Assembly: GCF_013371465.1 (NCBI RefSeq)
Contig: NZ_JABWDU010000002.1
Location: 599,666 to 663,665, forward strand
Direction of reading: 5' to 3'
From: Ensifer oleiphilus
GTDB taxonomy: Bacteria; Pseudomonadota; Alphaproteobacteria; Rhizobiales; Rhizobiaceae
DNA: 64,000 nucleotides
Shown: one piece after another, positions 25,770-33,493 of the stretch
Numbering within the stretch: position 1 is the first letter of the stretch
Layout: every line of letters begins with the position of its first letter
Translations under genes and position numbers: made by a program
The notes under the pieces: generated by a model
Databases searched by the model: none
What the model was told of the DNA's origin: nothing
What the model saw: the letters and a program-made list of their open reading frames with translations, nothing else

Positions 25770-26615
25770 ATGCACGATCCGATCCCCACCACCACTCTTA
25801 TCGACGGCAGCAGCGTTCCGGTTCTCGGCCAGGGCACCTGGCGCATGGGCGACGAGCGCTCGCGCGCTGCAGATGAAGTGAAGAGCCTGCAGGCCGGCCT
25901 CGACCTCGGCTTGACGCTGATCGACACCGCCGAAATGTACGGCAACGGCGCCTCCGAGCGCATCGTCGGCCAGGCGGTCAAGGGAAGGTGCGATGACGCC
26001 TTCATCGTCAGCAAGGTGCTACCGTCGAACGCCAGCCGTGATGGAACCGAAGCCGCCTGCGAGCGCAGCCTGAAGCATCTCGGCATCGACCATATCGATC
26101 TCTATCTCTTGCACTGGCGCGGCGGCTATCCGCTTGCCGAGACCGTGGCCGCCTTCGAAGCCCTGAAGAAAGCCGGCAAGATCGGCGCCTGGGGCGTGTC
26201 CAATTTCGATGTCGACGACATGGAGGAGTTGCTTGCAGTTCCGGGCGGCAACAACGTCGCGGCCAACCAGGTGCTCTACAACCTCTCTCGCCGCGGCATC
26301 GAATACGATCTGTTGCCCTGGTGCCAGAGCCACGGCGTCGCCGTCATGGCCTATTCGCCACTCGACGAGGGTCGATTGCTGCGCAATCCCGATCTCGTCC
26401 ATATCGCCAAGGCGCACCAGGCAACCCCGGCACAGATCGCCCTCGCCTTCCTCAAGACGCGGCCCGGCGTGATCTCGATCCCCAAGACCGGCTCGCCGAC
26501 ACGCGCCCGCGAAAACCGCGACGCAATGGACATTCACCTGACCTCTGAAAACCTCGCCGCCCTCGACAGCGCATTCCCGCCACCGAAGCGGAAAAAGTCG
26601 CTGGAGATGATCTAA
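25770..26615 (+). CDS. Aldo/keto reductase
   Basis: A 281-residue AKR of the DkgA/YvgN-like group. The catalytic tetrad is visible: Asp and Tyr in [18 protein letters not shown], Lys in [12 protein letters not shown], His in [12 protein letters not shown]. The C-terminus [18 protein letters not shown] matches the NADPH-binding segment. The start follows GAGGAAACCGC. It lies 115 bp after the LysR gene on the same strand and may share its transcript. Substrate is unknown. Confidence 0.92.
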   Translation: MHDPIPTTTLIDGSSVPVLGQGTWRMGDERSRAADEVKSLQAGLDLGLTLIDTAEMYGNGASERIVGQAVKGRCDDAFIVSKVLPSNASRDGTEAACERSLKHLGIDHIDLYLLHWRGGYPLAETVAAFEALKKAGKIGAWGVSNFDVDDMEELLAVPGGNNVAANQVLYNLSRRGIEYDLLPWCQSHGVAVMAYSPLDEGRLLRNPDLVHIAKAHQATPAQIALAFLKTRPGVISIPKTGSPTRARENRDAMDIHLTSENLAALDSAFPPPKRKKSLEMI

Positions 26616-26761
26616 CGGCTTTTTGGTCTCACGGCGCGGCCGGGTTGAGGCGCCTCAAGCCGGCGGCGTGTTCGGTGATGGAGGGCAGCTTGATCCGGGT
26701 GGCCAGTCCCACGCGTGAAAGCGGCCATCTTGGGCTGCCGTTGCCAACCGCAGAACGGCCG

Positions 26762-27256
26762 TTAACGGCCAGACCAGTATTCTTCGTGCAGTTTCGCGGC
26801 TTCCGCCGCAAGCATCGGGCCGACGACTTCCGTCGGGCGCTGACCGGCGGCGAACACGATGTGGCAGGGGAGATCGAGCGTCGGATTTTCCTCGCTCTCG
26901 CCGATCTGCTCTTTCATCTCTTTCTCGGACTGGCCAAACACGACGCGCCCTATGCCTGCCCAATAGATCGCGCCCGAGCACATGGCGCATGGTTCCGCGG
27001 ATGTGTACATCGTGCATTCGGCAAGGAAACCCAGATCATAGGCTTTTCCGGCGCGCGTGGCCAAAAGCCGCTCCGCGTGGGCCGTGCGGTCTCCCCCTTC
27101 CGAACTGTAGCCGTTGCCCTGTTCCAGCAAGACATTGCCATCACGGTCGGCGAGAATGGAACCGAATGGGTGATCCCCACCTTCGCGCGAACGCCGCGCC
27201 ACATCGAAGGCCCTGCGCAAGAGTGACTCATCATAGGGCCGCTTGGTGCTTGGCAT
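26762..27256 (-). CDS. Nucleoside deaminase of the cytidine/deoxycytidylate deaminase superfamily
   Basis: A 164-residue zinc deaminase. Zinc ligands and catalytic Glu are in TAHAERLL and SAEPCAMCSGAIYWAGIGRVVFG (HAE ... PCxxC). Relatives include guanine deaminases and TadA-like enzymes; this one is shorter in the tRNA-binding region and is better described as a free-base or nucleoside deaminase. AGGAG is 7 bases before the ATG. Substrate is uncertain. Confidence 0.88.
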   Translation of the reverse strand: MPSTKRPYDESLLRRAFDVARRSREGGDHPFGSILADRDGNVLLEQGNGYSSEGGDRTAHAERLLATRAGKAYDLGFLAECTMYTSAEPCAMCSGAIYWAGIGRVVFGQSEKEMKEQIGESEENPTLDLPCHIVFAAGQRPTEVVGPMLAAEAAKLHEEYWSGR

Positions 27257-27621
27257 TTTGTGCGCTCCTGAGAATTATCGAGAGTTCCTTCAGCATCCAT
27301 GTTTGCCGGCAACGGAGCGGGCAATTTGTGTTCGCGGCCGAGTGGAATGTTGCCAGCAGCGCAGCGCCCGGCTGTCTGACATTTACCCGGTCAACAGGCG
27401 TCAAAAATGAATCTTGACCCCTTTTGACGTTCACAGCAAGACCGTCCGATGGTGCAAGCCCGTCAGGGAAACATCCGGGAATTGGTGGCAGTTACCACCT
27501 AATTGCGCGAACTCGAGGTTGCGCCCCTCTCCCCGCCTGCGGGGAAAGGGTTAGGGTGAGGGGCAGCCTCCCCATCAGGCACGGGGCACGCGCCAACAGC
27601 GCGCGCCCCTTCAACCAGCAA
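27257..27621. other. Gene-free gap with one family-3 repeat
   Basis: Stretch of 365 bases between the deaminase start and the ilvH stop. It contains the palindrome at 27525-27565 and nothing else I can support. Confidence 0.55.
27525..27565. repeat. Rhizobial intergenic palindrome, family 3, copy 3
   Basis: CCCTCTCCCC then GGGGAAAGGG, followed by TTAGGGTGAGGGGCAG. Nearly identical to 3174-3219. It lies about 55 bases downstream of the ilvH stop. Confidence 0.7.
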
Positions 27622-28194
27622 TCACATGCCTTGCGGGCCGCGGTTCATCGCGGCGATACCGGTGCGGCAGACTTCGATGAGGCCGAGCGGCTTCATGATG
27701 GCGATGAACTGTTCGATCTTGGCTGGCTTGCCGGTGATCTCGAACACGAAGTGATCGATGTTGGCGTCGATGACCGAGGCGCGGAAGGCGTCGGCGAGCC
27801 GCAGGGCCTCGACGCGCTGATCCCCCGAGCCGTGCACCTTGACCAGCGCCAGTTCGCGCTCGACCGGACGGTCATGACCGAGCGTGGCGGCGCGCACGGT
27901 CAGATCGACGACGCGGTGGACCGGAACCAGCCTTTCCAGCTGGTTCTTGATCTGGTCGAGCACGTGCGGCGTGCCGCGCGTGACGATGGTGATGCGCGAG
28001 AGATGCGCCGCATGTTCCGTTTCCGAAACGGTGAGGCTCTCGATGTTGTAGCCGCGGCCGGAGAACAGGCCGATGACCCGGGCAAGAACGCCCGGCTCAT
28101 TGTCGACGAGAACCGAAAGCGTGTGCGTTTCGGCGACTTCGGTTTCCTTGGCGATGAAATAGGCGGAACCGGTCGGTTGAAGGTGTGCGCTCAT
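27622..28194 (-). CDS. ilvH: Acetolactate synthase small (regulatory) subunit
   Basis: A 190-residue IlvH. The ACT domain begins ETHTLSVLVDNEPGVLARVIGLFSGRGYNIESLTVSETEHAAHLSRITIV, the site where valine binds for feedback control; the C-terminal domain (FVFEITGKPAKIEQFIAIMKPLGLIEVCRTGIAAMNRG) completes the family. The start at 28194 has AGGAAACAACAAA before it. It lies 22 bp after ilvI in one operon and shares its attenuator. Confidence 0.97.
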   Translation of the reverse strand: MSAHLQPTGSAYFIAKETEVAETHTLSVLVDNEPGVLARVIGLFSGRGYNIESLTVSETEHAAHLSRITIVTRGTPHVLDQIKNQLERLVPVHRVVDLTVRAATLGHDRPVERELALVKVHGSGDQRVEALRLADAFRASVIDANIDHFVFEITGKPAKIEQFIAIMKPLGLIEVCRTGIAAMNRGPQGM

Positions 28195-28216
28195 TTTGTT
28201 GTTTCCTGTCCCTATC

Positions 28217-29995
28217 TCAAACCAGCTGGCGGCCCTTGGCGTCGATCGCGTTGGCGACCGCTTCGTCCGTGGCCTCATCCGGCAACAGCATCTCGTTGTG
28301 CGCCTTGCCCGATGGGATCATCGGGAAGCAGTTGGCGAGATTGGCAACGCGGCAATCGAAGATAACAGGCGCTGGCGTGTCGATCATCTTGCGGATCGCA
28401 GCATCGAGTTCGCTCGGCTTGTCGCAGCGGATGCCGACGCCACCATAGGCTTCGGCCAGCTTGACGAAGTCGGGCATCGCCTCGGTGTAGGAGTGCGACA
28501 GGCGGTTGCCATGAAGCAGCTGCTGCCACTGGCGCACCATGCCCATGTACTGGTTGTTGAGGATGAAGATCTTGACCGGCAGGCCGTACTGGACGGCGCA
28601 GGACATTTCCTGGATGCACATCTGGATCGAGGCGTCGCCGGCGATATCGACGACGAGGCTGTTCGGATGCGCGACCTGGACGCCGATGGCGGCCGGGAAG
28701 CCGTAGCCCATGGTGCCGAGACCGCCCGAGGTCATCCAGCGGTTCGGCTGTTCGAAGCCGAAGAACTGGGCGGCCCACATCTGGTGCTGGCCAACTTCCG
28801 TGGTGATGTAGGTGTCGCGGCCCTTGCTCAGCTCGTAGAGGCGCTGGATCGCGTACTGCGGCATGATCACGTCGTCGTTGGCCGCATAGGCCAGCGAGTT
28901 GCGCGCGCGCCACTTGACGATGCCTTCCCACCAGTCTGCGAGCCGCGCCTTGTCGTCGGCCTTCTTGGCCGCGCGCCACAGGCGAACCATGTCTTCCAGA
29001 ACCGAGCCGACATCGCCGAGGATCGGTACGTCGACGCGCACGTTCTTGTTGATCGACGACGGATCGATGTCGATGTGGATCTTCTTGGAATTGGGTGAAA
29101 ACGCGTTGAGGCGGCCAGTGATGCGGTCGTCGAAGCGTGCACCGATGCAGACCATGACGTCGCAGTCATGCATCGCCATGTTGGCTTCGTATGTGCCGTG
29201 CATGCCCAGCATGCCGAGCCAGTTCTTTCCCGAAGCCGGATAGGCGCCGAGCCCCATCAGCGTCGAGGTGATCGGGAAGTCGGTGAGCTCGACCAGTTCG
29301 CGCAAGAGCGTCGAGGCCTGCGGGCCGGAATTGACGACGCCGCCACCGGAATAGATGATCGGACGGCGGGCCGTCTTCATCAGCTCGACGGCTTCTTCGA
29401 TCTTCTTCAGGTCGCCCTGCGTCTTCGGCTGGTAGCTCTTCTGCGCCGGAACGGCCGACGGCGGCGTGTAGGTGCCGGTCGCAAACTGCACGTCCTTTGG
29501 GATGTCGACGACGACAGGGCCCGGACGGCCGGATTGGGCGATGCGGAAGGCCTCATGGATGATGCGGGCGAGATCGTTGACGTCGCGAACCAGCCAGTTG
29601 TGCTTGGTGCACGGCCGGGTGATGCCGATCGTGTCGCATTCCTGGAAGGCGTCGGAGCCGATCAGCGAGGTCGGAACCTGGCCAGAGATGCAGACGAGCG
29701 GGATGGAATCCATCAGCGCATCCTGCAGCGGCGTGACGGCATTGGTCGCACCCGGACCGGAGGTGACCAGCATGACGCCGACCTTGCCGGTCGAGCGGGC
29801 ATAGCCTTCGGCCATGTGGCCGGCGCCCTGCTCATGGCGAACGAGGATGTGCTGGATATCCTCCTGCTGGTGGATTTCGTCGTAGATCGGAAGCACGGCG
29901 CCACCGGGATAGCCGAAGATATGCTCGACGCCATTGTCCTTCAGAGCCTGGAGAACGATCTCCGCGCCTGTCATCTGGTTCTCTGTACCGCTCAT
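28217..29995 (-). CDS. ilvI: Acetolactate synthase large (catalytic) subunit
   Basis: A 592-residue ThDP enzyme that makes acetolactate or acetohydroxybutyrate, the first common step of valine, leucine and isoleucine synthesis. Seen: GVEHIFGYPGGAVLPIYDEI, the catalytic Glu in LVRHEQGAGHMAEGYARSTGK, the central FAD-binding domain, and the ThDP segment VDIAGDASIQMC...ILNNQYMGMVRQWQ. The start at 29995 has GGAAG upstream. A frame running back to 30151 passes through the attenuator and is not the protein start. Preceded by leader peptide and terminator (see separate entries). Confidence 0.98.
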   Translation of the reverse strand: MSGTENQMTGAEIVLQALKDNGVEHIFGYPGGAVLPIYDEIHQQEDIQHILVRHEQGAGHMAEGYARSTGKVGVMLVTSGPGATNAVTPLQDALMDSIPLVCISGQVPTSLIGSDAFQECDTIGITRPCTKHNWLVRDVNDLARIIHEAFRIAQSGRPGPVVVDIPKDVQFATGTYTPPSAVPAQKSYQPKTQGDLKKIEEAVELMKTARRPIIYSGGGVVNSGPQASTLLRELVELTDFPITSTLMGLGAYPASGKNWLGMLGMHGTYEANMAMHDCDVMVCIGARFDDRITGRLNAFSPNSKKIHIDIDPSSINKNVRVDVPILGDVGSVLEDMVRLWRAAKKADDKARLADWWEGIVKWRARNSLAYAANDDVIMPQYAIQRLYELSKGRDTYITTEVGQHQMWAAQFFGFEQPNRWMTSGGLGTMGYGFPAAIGVQVAHPNSLVVDIAGDASIQMCIQEMSCAVQYGLPVKIFILNNQYMGMVRQWQQLLHGNRLSHSYTEAMPDFVKLAEAYGGVGIRCDKPSELDAAIRKMIDTPAPVIFDCRVANLANCFPMIPSGKAHNEMLLPDEATDEAVANAIDAKGRQLV

Positions 29996-30048
29996 TGACT
30001 TGCTTCCGTCCCTTTTCCCAGTTGGGTGCTTAGCTTGTTTGAAGGCAT

Positions 30049-30071
30049 AAAAAAAGGCCCCGTCAGGAGCC
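30049..30071 (-). terminator. ilvI attenuator (Rho-independent terminator)
   Basis: On the coding strand GGCTCC-TGAC-GGGGCC (one G-T pair) followed by seven T. It lies 34 bases after the leader-peptide stop and 54 bases before the ilvI ATG. Competing upstream pairings are present: GCGCATGGG with CCCATGCGC, and GGATGG with CCATCC across the leader stop codon. This is the layout of a translation-coupled transcription attenuator. Confidence 0.88.
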
Positions 30072-30104
30072 TCGTTTAGCGCATGGGTGGCTACCGCCGG
30101 ATGG

Positions 30105-30161
30105 TTACACCATCCTGCCCATGCGCCGTCCCACCACAAGAATAATCGCAAAATTTATCAT
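30105..30161 (-). CDS. Branched-chain leader peptide of the ilvI-ilvH operon
   Basis: An 18-residue ORF: MINFAIILVVGRRMGRMV. It carries two adjacent Ile, one Leu and two Val codons in a row (residues 6-10), exactly the control codons expected for sensing charged branched-chain tRNAs. Ribosome stalling there would leave the downstream terminator unformed. There is no ribosome-binding site; the predicted transcription start falls 0-2 bases from the ATG, so the mRNA would be leaderless, as described for the trpL leader of Sinorhizobium meliloti. Confidence 0.82.
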   Translation of the reverse strand: MINFAIILVVGRRMGRMV

Positions 30162-30169
30162 GGGACGAT

Positions 30170-30198
30170 TTGATAAACACAAAGCGCTAAAGCGTCAA
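30170..30198 (-). promoter_or_regulatory. Predicted sigma-70 promoter of ilvI-ilvH
   Basis: -35 TTGACG (30193-30198), 17-base spacer, -10 TATCAA (30170-30175). Transcription would start near 30161-30163, at the ATG of the leader peptide. Confidence 0.75.
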
Positions 30199-30588
30199 CG
30201 CTTTTTCCAGGAGATATCCGATCGCCCTGTCGCGGGCCGGCACGGCAGCGGCCAACAACGATGACGCGGCCTCGCACCGCGACCATCAATCAAATCCATT
30301 TACCATATTGTTCCACTTAAATTTAAGGGGCCTGAGGAAAGATGCCCCTGCTGCATGATGCAGTTCTAAAAAACAAGGCAATGATATGCTTGATCTTTCC
30401 GTCCTCTCGCCGCTGGTCATCAGCGCGGCCGCAATCTACCTGTTCTTCCGCTGGGTCGTCTTCGACATGAACTCCCACGAATAGAGCGGTTGCGACAGAG
30501 CCGGCCCGGGCCATTTGTGGTCAATACACCTTTGATCGCCGCCGAAGCTTCTGCCGACGTCATGCGTTGACCGCTTAATCGCGCGCGC
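30199..30588. other. Gap holding one small ORF
   Basis: The space between the ilvI promoter and the MFS stop contains only the 32-codon ORF at 30386-30484 and a short AT-rich tract near 30299-30330. Confidence 0.5.
30386..30484 (+). CDS. Candidate 32-residue single-span membrane peptide
   Basis: A short ORF with AAGG seven bases before the ATG. The sequence is almost a pure membrane helix: MLDLSVLSPLVISAAAIYLF, then FRWVVFDMNSHE with charged/polar end. It resembles in size the single-span subunits or regulators of membrane complexes, but I recognise no family. It lies alone, convergent with the MFS gene and divergent from the ilvI promoter, so it would need its own promoter. Too short for normal gene callers. 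Confidence 0.5.
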   Translation: MLDLSVLSPLVISAAAIYLFFRWVVFDMNSHE

Positions 30589-31806
30589 TCACTGCGCAGG
30601 TGCAGGCGCCAGCACGGCTTTTGGGAATGGCCTGAAGGTCAAGGCGATCAGGAAGGCGCCGATGCCGATGCCCCAGGCACCGATGTAGAGCCAGGCGTAG
30701 CTGGCGAAGGCGTCGTAGATCAGCCCACCGGCCAAGGGACCGGTCGCCATCCCGAGGCTCCCTGCCATGGCCGTGCCGCCGATCACCGTGCCCATCATCC
30801 GCTGCGGAAAATTCTCGCGCGCCAGCACCGCATAAAGCGGCATGATACCCGCATAGATGAAGCCGAACAGGGCCGCCACCGCATAGAACGCTCCCAGCCC
30901 GCTGGCGAAGACATAGGCAAGCGCGCCGAATGCCTGGATCAGCAGTCCCGATACCAGGATGCGCTTGGCTCCGAACCGGTCGCCGAGCAAGCCGAAGGCG
31001 ACGCGGCCACCCATGCCCGCGAGCCCTTCGACGCTATAGATTGACACGGCGGCTATCATCGGGATGCCGCAGGTGACTGCGTAACTCACCGTATGGAAGA
31101 TCGGACCCGAATGGGTGGCGCAGCAAAAGAAGTTCGTCAACAGAAGCACAATGAACTGCGGCGACCGGACGGCCTGGCCGACCGACATTGACGATTGCGG
31201 TCCGCTATCCCTGGCTGAAGCGATGTTTTCATGGTCTTGAACCGGCGGGCGGCGCACCAGCAGCGTCGTCGGTATCATCACGACGGCAACGATGACCGCG
31301 ATGATCTGCAGTGCCGTTCGCCAGTCGTAGAGGGAGACGAGCCATGCTGCCAGCGGCGACATGGTCATCGGCGCCATGCCCATGCCGGCAGAAACCAGCG
31401 ATACCGCCAGGCTGCGATGGGTATCGAACCAGCCAGTGACGCAGGCCATCATCGGCGCGAAGACCGCAGCCGTCGCTGCGCCGACGAGGAGGCCGAAGAC
31501 GATCTGAAACTCGATGAGCGATGTCGCCCGGCTCGCCAGAAACAGACTTCCGGCAAGAATGACCGATCCGATCAGCACGATCAGCCGTGCTCCCAACCGA
31601 TCCGACAGGCTGCCCCAGGCGATGCTTGCCACCGCCATGGAAACAAATCCAACCGTCATTGCGCTGGAGACGCCGGTGACCGACCAGCCGGTATCCTGAG
31701 AGATCGGCCGAAGAAACACTGGTAGAGAGAACATTGCGCCGATGGCGATACAGCCCAAAAGGCCGCCCGCCGCGACGATCACCCAGCGATATCGGGAATC
31801 ACGCAT
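30589..31806 (-). CDS. MFS permease, OxlT/monocarboxylate-like
   Basis: A 405-residue major-facilitator protein, about twelve membrane segments. Typical OFA/MCT-like start: YRWVIVAAGGLLGCIAIGAMFSLPVFLRPISQDTGWSVTGVSSAM, then motif A-like AWGSLSDRLGARLIVLIG and AFGLLGDRFGAKRILV in the second half. The start at 31806 has AGGAG 7 bases upstream; the frame is open for 70 more codons without homology. Likely substrate is a carboxylate, by family only. Confidence 0.87.
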   Translation of the reverse strand: MRDSRYRWVIVAAGGLLGCIAIGAMFSLPVFLRPISQDTGWSVTGVSSAMTVGFVSMAVASIAWGSLSDRLGARLIVLIGSVILAGSLFLASRATSLIEFQIVFGLLVGAATAAVFAPMMACVTGWFDTHRSLAVSLVSAGMGMAPMTMSPLAAWLVSLYDWRTALQIIAVIVAVVMIPTTLLVRRPPVQDHENIASARDSGPQSSMSVGQAVRSPQFIVLLLTNFFCCATHSGPIFHTVSYAVTCGIPMIAAVSIYSVEGLAGMGGRVAFGLLGDRFGAKRILVSGLLIQAFGALAYVFASGLGAFYAVAALFGFIYAGIMPLYAVLARENFPQRMMGTVIGGTAMAGSLGMATGPLAGGLIYDAFASYAWLYIGAWGIGIGAFLIALTFRPFPKAVLAPAPAQ

Positions 31807-32042
31807 GTGGTATCTCCTCGTACCTCGCCTCGACTGCTGTTGTTGGTGGCCCGGCTTGCGCCCGCCGCGCGCGGCACCTCCGCGCAAGGCGCTCACGTCG
31901 CCCCTCGGCACAAGGACGTTTCCGCGCCCGGACATCCGACTCGTCGCCTCACTTATTTTGCCCGAAGGAATTTCGGCAGGAAAGCCGGCGTGCGGCTCCG
32001 GGAGAGTGAACCCCGACAGCGCCACACGCCTGCTGCGCCCGG

Positions 32043-32576
32043 TCAGGCAGGGAGGCGCTGGTCGTAGTCCTTCATCAGCCGGCTCCAGCCGTCCCAGAAG
32101 GACATAGGCTCGGCGCCTGTCGCGCGGGCAGCCAGGATATCGAGATGCATGTGCCAGCCGGCACCGAACATCAGCATGGTGGCGCGGTCGGCAATGCTGC
32201 GATGGGTAACTGTCAGCAGCACCTTGTTGCCCACCGGCTCCAACTCGAAGGAAACGTCGCCGCTGCCCGTCCAGCTGATCGAGAGTTTTCGCGGCGGATC
32301 GAGTTCGGTGATCCGGCTTGCCATCCGGTGCTCGTCGGGAAAGCCGTCCGGGCGCTCGCCGGGCGGGTTTGTCAGTTCGTCGTTGCGCCAGACAAGCTCG
32401 ACCGGCGCGCCGACCTTCATCTCCATCTCACCCGAAGCCAGCCACTGCCTGCGCAGGTCGCTGTCGGTCAGATAGGCCCAGACCCGCTCGATCGGGCCCG
32501 GCAAGAGCCGCGTCATCTTCAAGGTGTCGGGTTCGCTCAGCACGCCATAGGCGTCGAGGGTCGCAAGATCATTCAT
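32043..32576 (-). CDS. SRPBCC/AHSA1-domain protein
   Basis: A 177-residue protein of the Aha1/START-like group: LKMTRLLPGPIERVWAYLTDSDLRRQWLASGEMEMKVGAPVELVWR, then LSISWTGSGDVSFELEPVGNKVLLTVTHR and GWHMHLDILAARATG. Members usually follow an arsR-family regulator in a coupled pair. Here the ATG still overlaps a stop codon (ATGA) of an upstream frame, but that regulator is a remnant. AGGAGACGG precedes the start. Ligand and role are unknown. Confidence 0.88.
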   Translation of the reverse strand: MNDLATLDAYGVLSEPDTLKMTRLLPGPIERVWAYLTDSDLRRQWLASGEMEMKVGAPVELVWRNDELTNPPGERPDGFPDEHRMASRITELDPPRKLSISWTGSGDVSFELEPVGNKVLLTVTHRSIADRATMLMFGAGWHMHLDILAARATGAEPMSFWDGWSRLMKDYDQRLPA

Positions 32577-32851
32577 CTGCCGTCTCCTTCTTGGGTTTGT
32601 CGTGCTTCGGTTTTTCTGGCTTGGGTCCACCGGGCCTGAATAGATCGGGCCGGTGTCCGTCGGGTGAGGTTCGATTGAACGGGTGTTGACCTCTCCACGG
32701 CCGGTAAGGCCATGGCCTTCTGCCGATGGAGGCCCGCGCTGGCGCAGCACCGTCTCGAGCCTGTCGAGACGGGCGATCCAGAAGCGTTCTTGGGCATTCG
32801 GCTGGTGGTCAGGGTGAAAGACGAACAGCATCTCCGGCACCTATAATTCAA
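32573..32851 (-). pseudogene. Decayed ArsR-family regulator gene upstream of the AHSA1 gene
   Basis: Just after two perfect operators lies a remnant of an ArsR regulator. In one frame (from 32840) is QERFWIARLDRLETVLRQR, the typical C-terminal helix of ArsR proteins that pair with AHSA1 genes. The frame that ends in the coupled ATGA stop at 32573 is a different one, so at least one frameshift is present. The ~80-residue winged helix is missing. It is not clear whether anything is still made. Confidence 0.5.
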
Positions 32852-32865
32852 CCATTTGGTTGAAT
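32846..32865. promoter_or_regulatory. ArsR-type operator 1
   Basis: ATTCAACCA-TT-TGGTTGAAT, perfect nine-base arms. It is typical of operators in front of arsR-AHSA1 pairs. Confidence 0.7.
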
Positions 32866-32887
32866 GTACGCGCGATCGACCAGATAG

Positions 32888-32903
32888 TCAACCAATTGGT
32901 TGA
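32888..32903. promoter_or_regulatory. ArsR-type operator 2
   Basis: TCAACCAATTGGTTGA, a perfect 16-bp palindrome with the same half-site as operator 1; centres are 40 bp apart, about four helical turns. Confidence 0.7.
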
Positions 32904-33068
32904 ATTACAGTTGCGACAGGACGCATGGATCCCCGAGCGGTTGGCTGCGCGGCAGGCGATCCCCTCCTCTTCAGCATCGGTTTTCTCACCGTTGCCAACA
33001 GGTTGGCCCCCTGGCCATCGATCGGCTTGTCGCTCCGAGGTCCCCGCGCAATGAACCAGGATCTTCGT

Positions 33069-33431
33069 TCAACGCTGCGGAGCGGTGAGCCATGCACGCG
33101 ATAGGAGGATGGAAAAGATGGCATGCAGCGCGACGACCGGCCACAGGAGGACACCGGTCAGCTCACCGGCGACGGCGAGATAGGCAAGATACAGCGTCAC
33201 GCCCACATTATAGGTGAGCATGCCGACCAGGGGCGAATGCCGCCAGCAGGCAAGCCCCAATGCGATCAGGGCGATCCCGGCCACGCGAGCGGCCGCCGCC
33301 CCTGCGCCGACGAGAGGCTCACCGAACAACAGCTCCCCCACAAACGACGGACCGATGAGCAGCGCCATCCCCGTGGCCGCCTCGCAGACGGCGGCCACCA
33401 TCAGAACCGTTTTCGTCGAACTCACCGGCAT
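33069..33431 (-). CDS. Small integral membrane protein of unknown function
   Basis: A 120-residue protein with four hydrophobic segments (TVLMVAAVCEAATGMALLIGPSFV, AARVAGIALIALGLACW, GMLTYNVGVTLYLAYLAVAG, LLWPVVALHAIFSILLS). No family name is recognised with confidence; similar proteins occur in rhizobia next to sulfatases and transporters. AGGAAGGG precedes the ATG. It starts 63 bases after the stop of the arylsulfatase gene on the same strand, so it may be the second gene of that transcript. Confidence 0.7.
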   Translation of the reverse strand: MPVSSTKTVLMVAAVCEAATGMALLIGPSFVGELLFGEPLVGAGAAAARVAGIALIALGLACWRHSPLVGMLTYNVGVTLYLAYLAVAGELTGVLLWPVVALHAIFSILLSRAWLTAPQR

Positions 33432-33493
33432 CGACCCTTCCTACAACCACGTGCATCACCGCGGCACGAACGACCTTGCGCATTCATGGTCGG

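Noticed and set aside
28196-29098. 300-codon + strand frame opposite ilvI
   Set aside because: Shadow of the acetolactate synthase gene.
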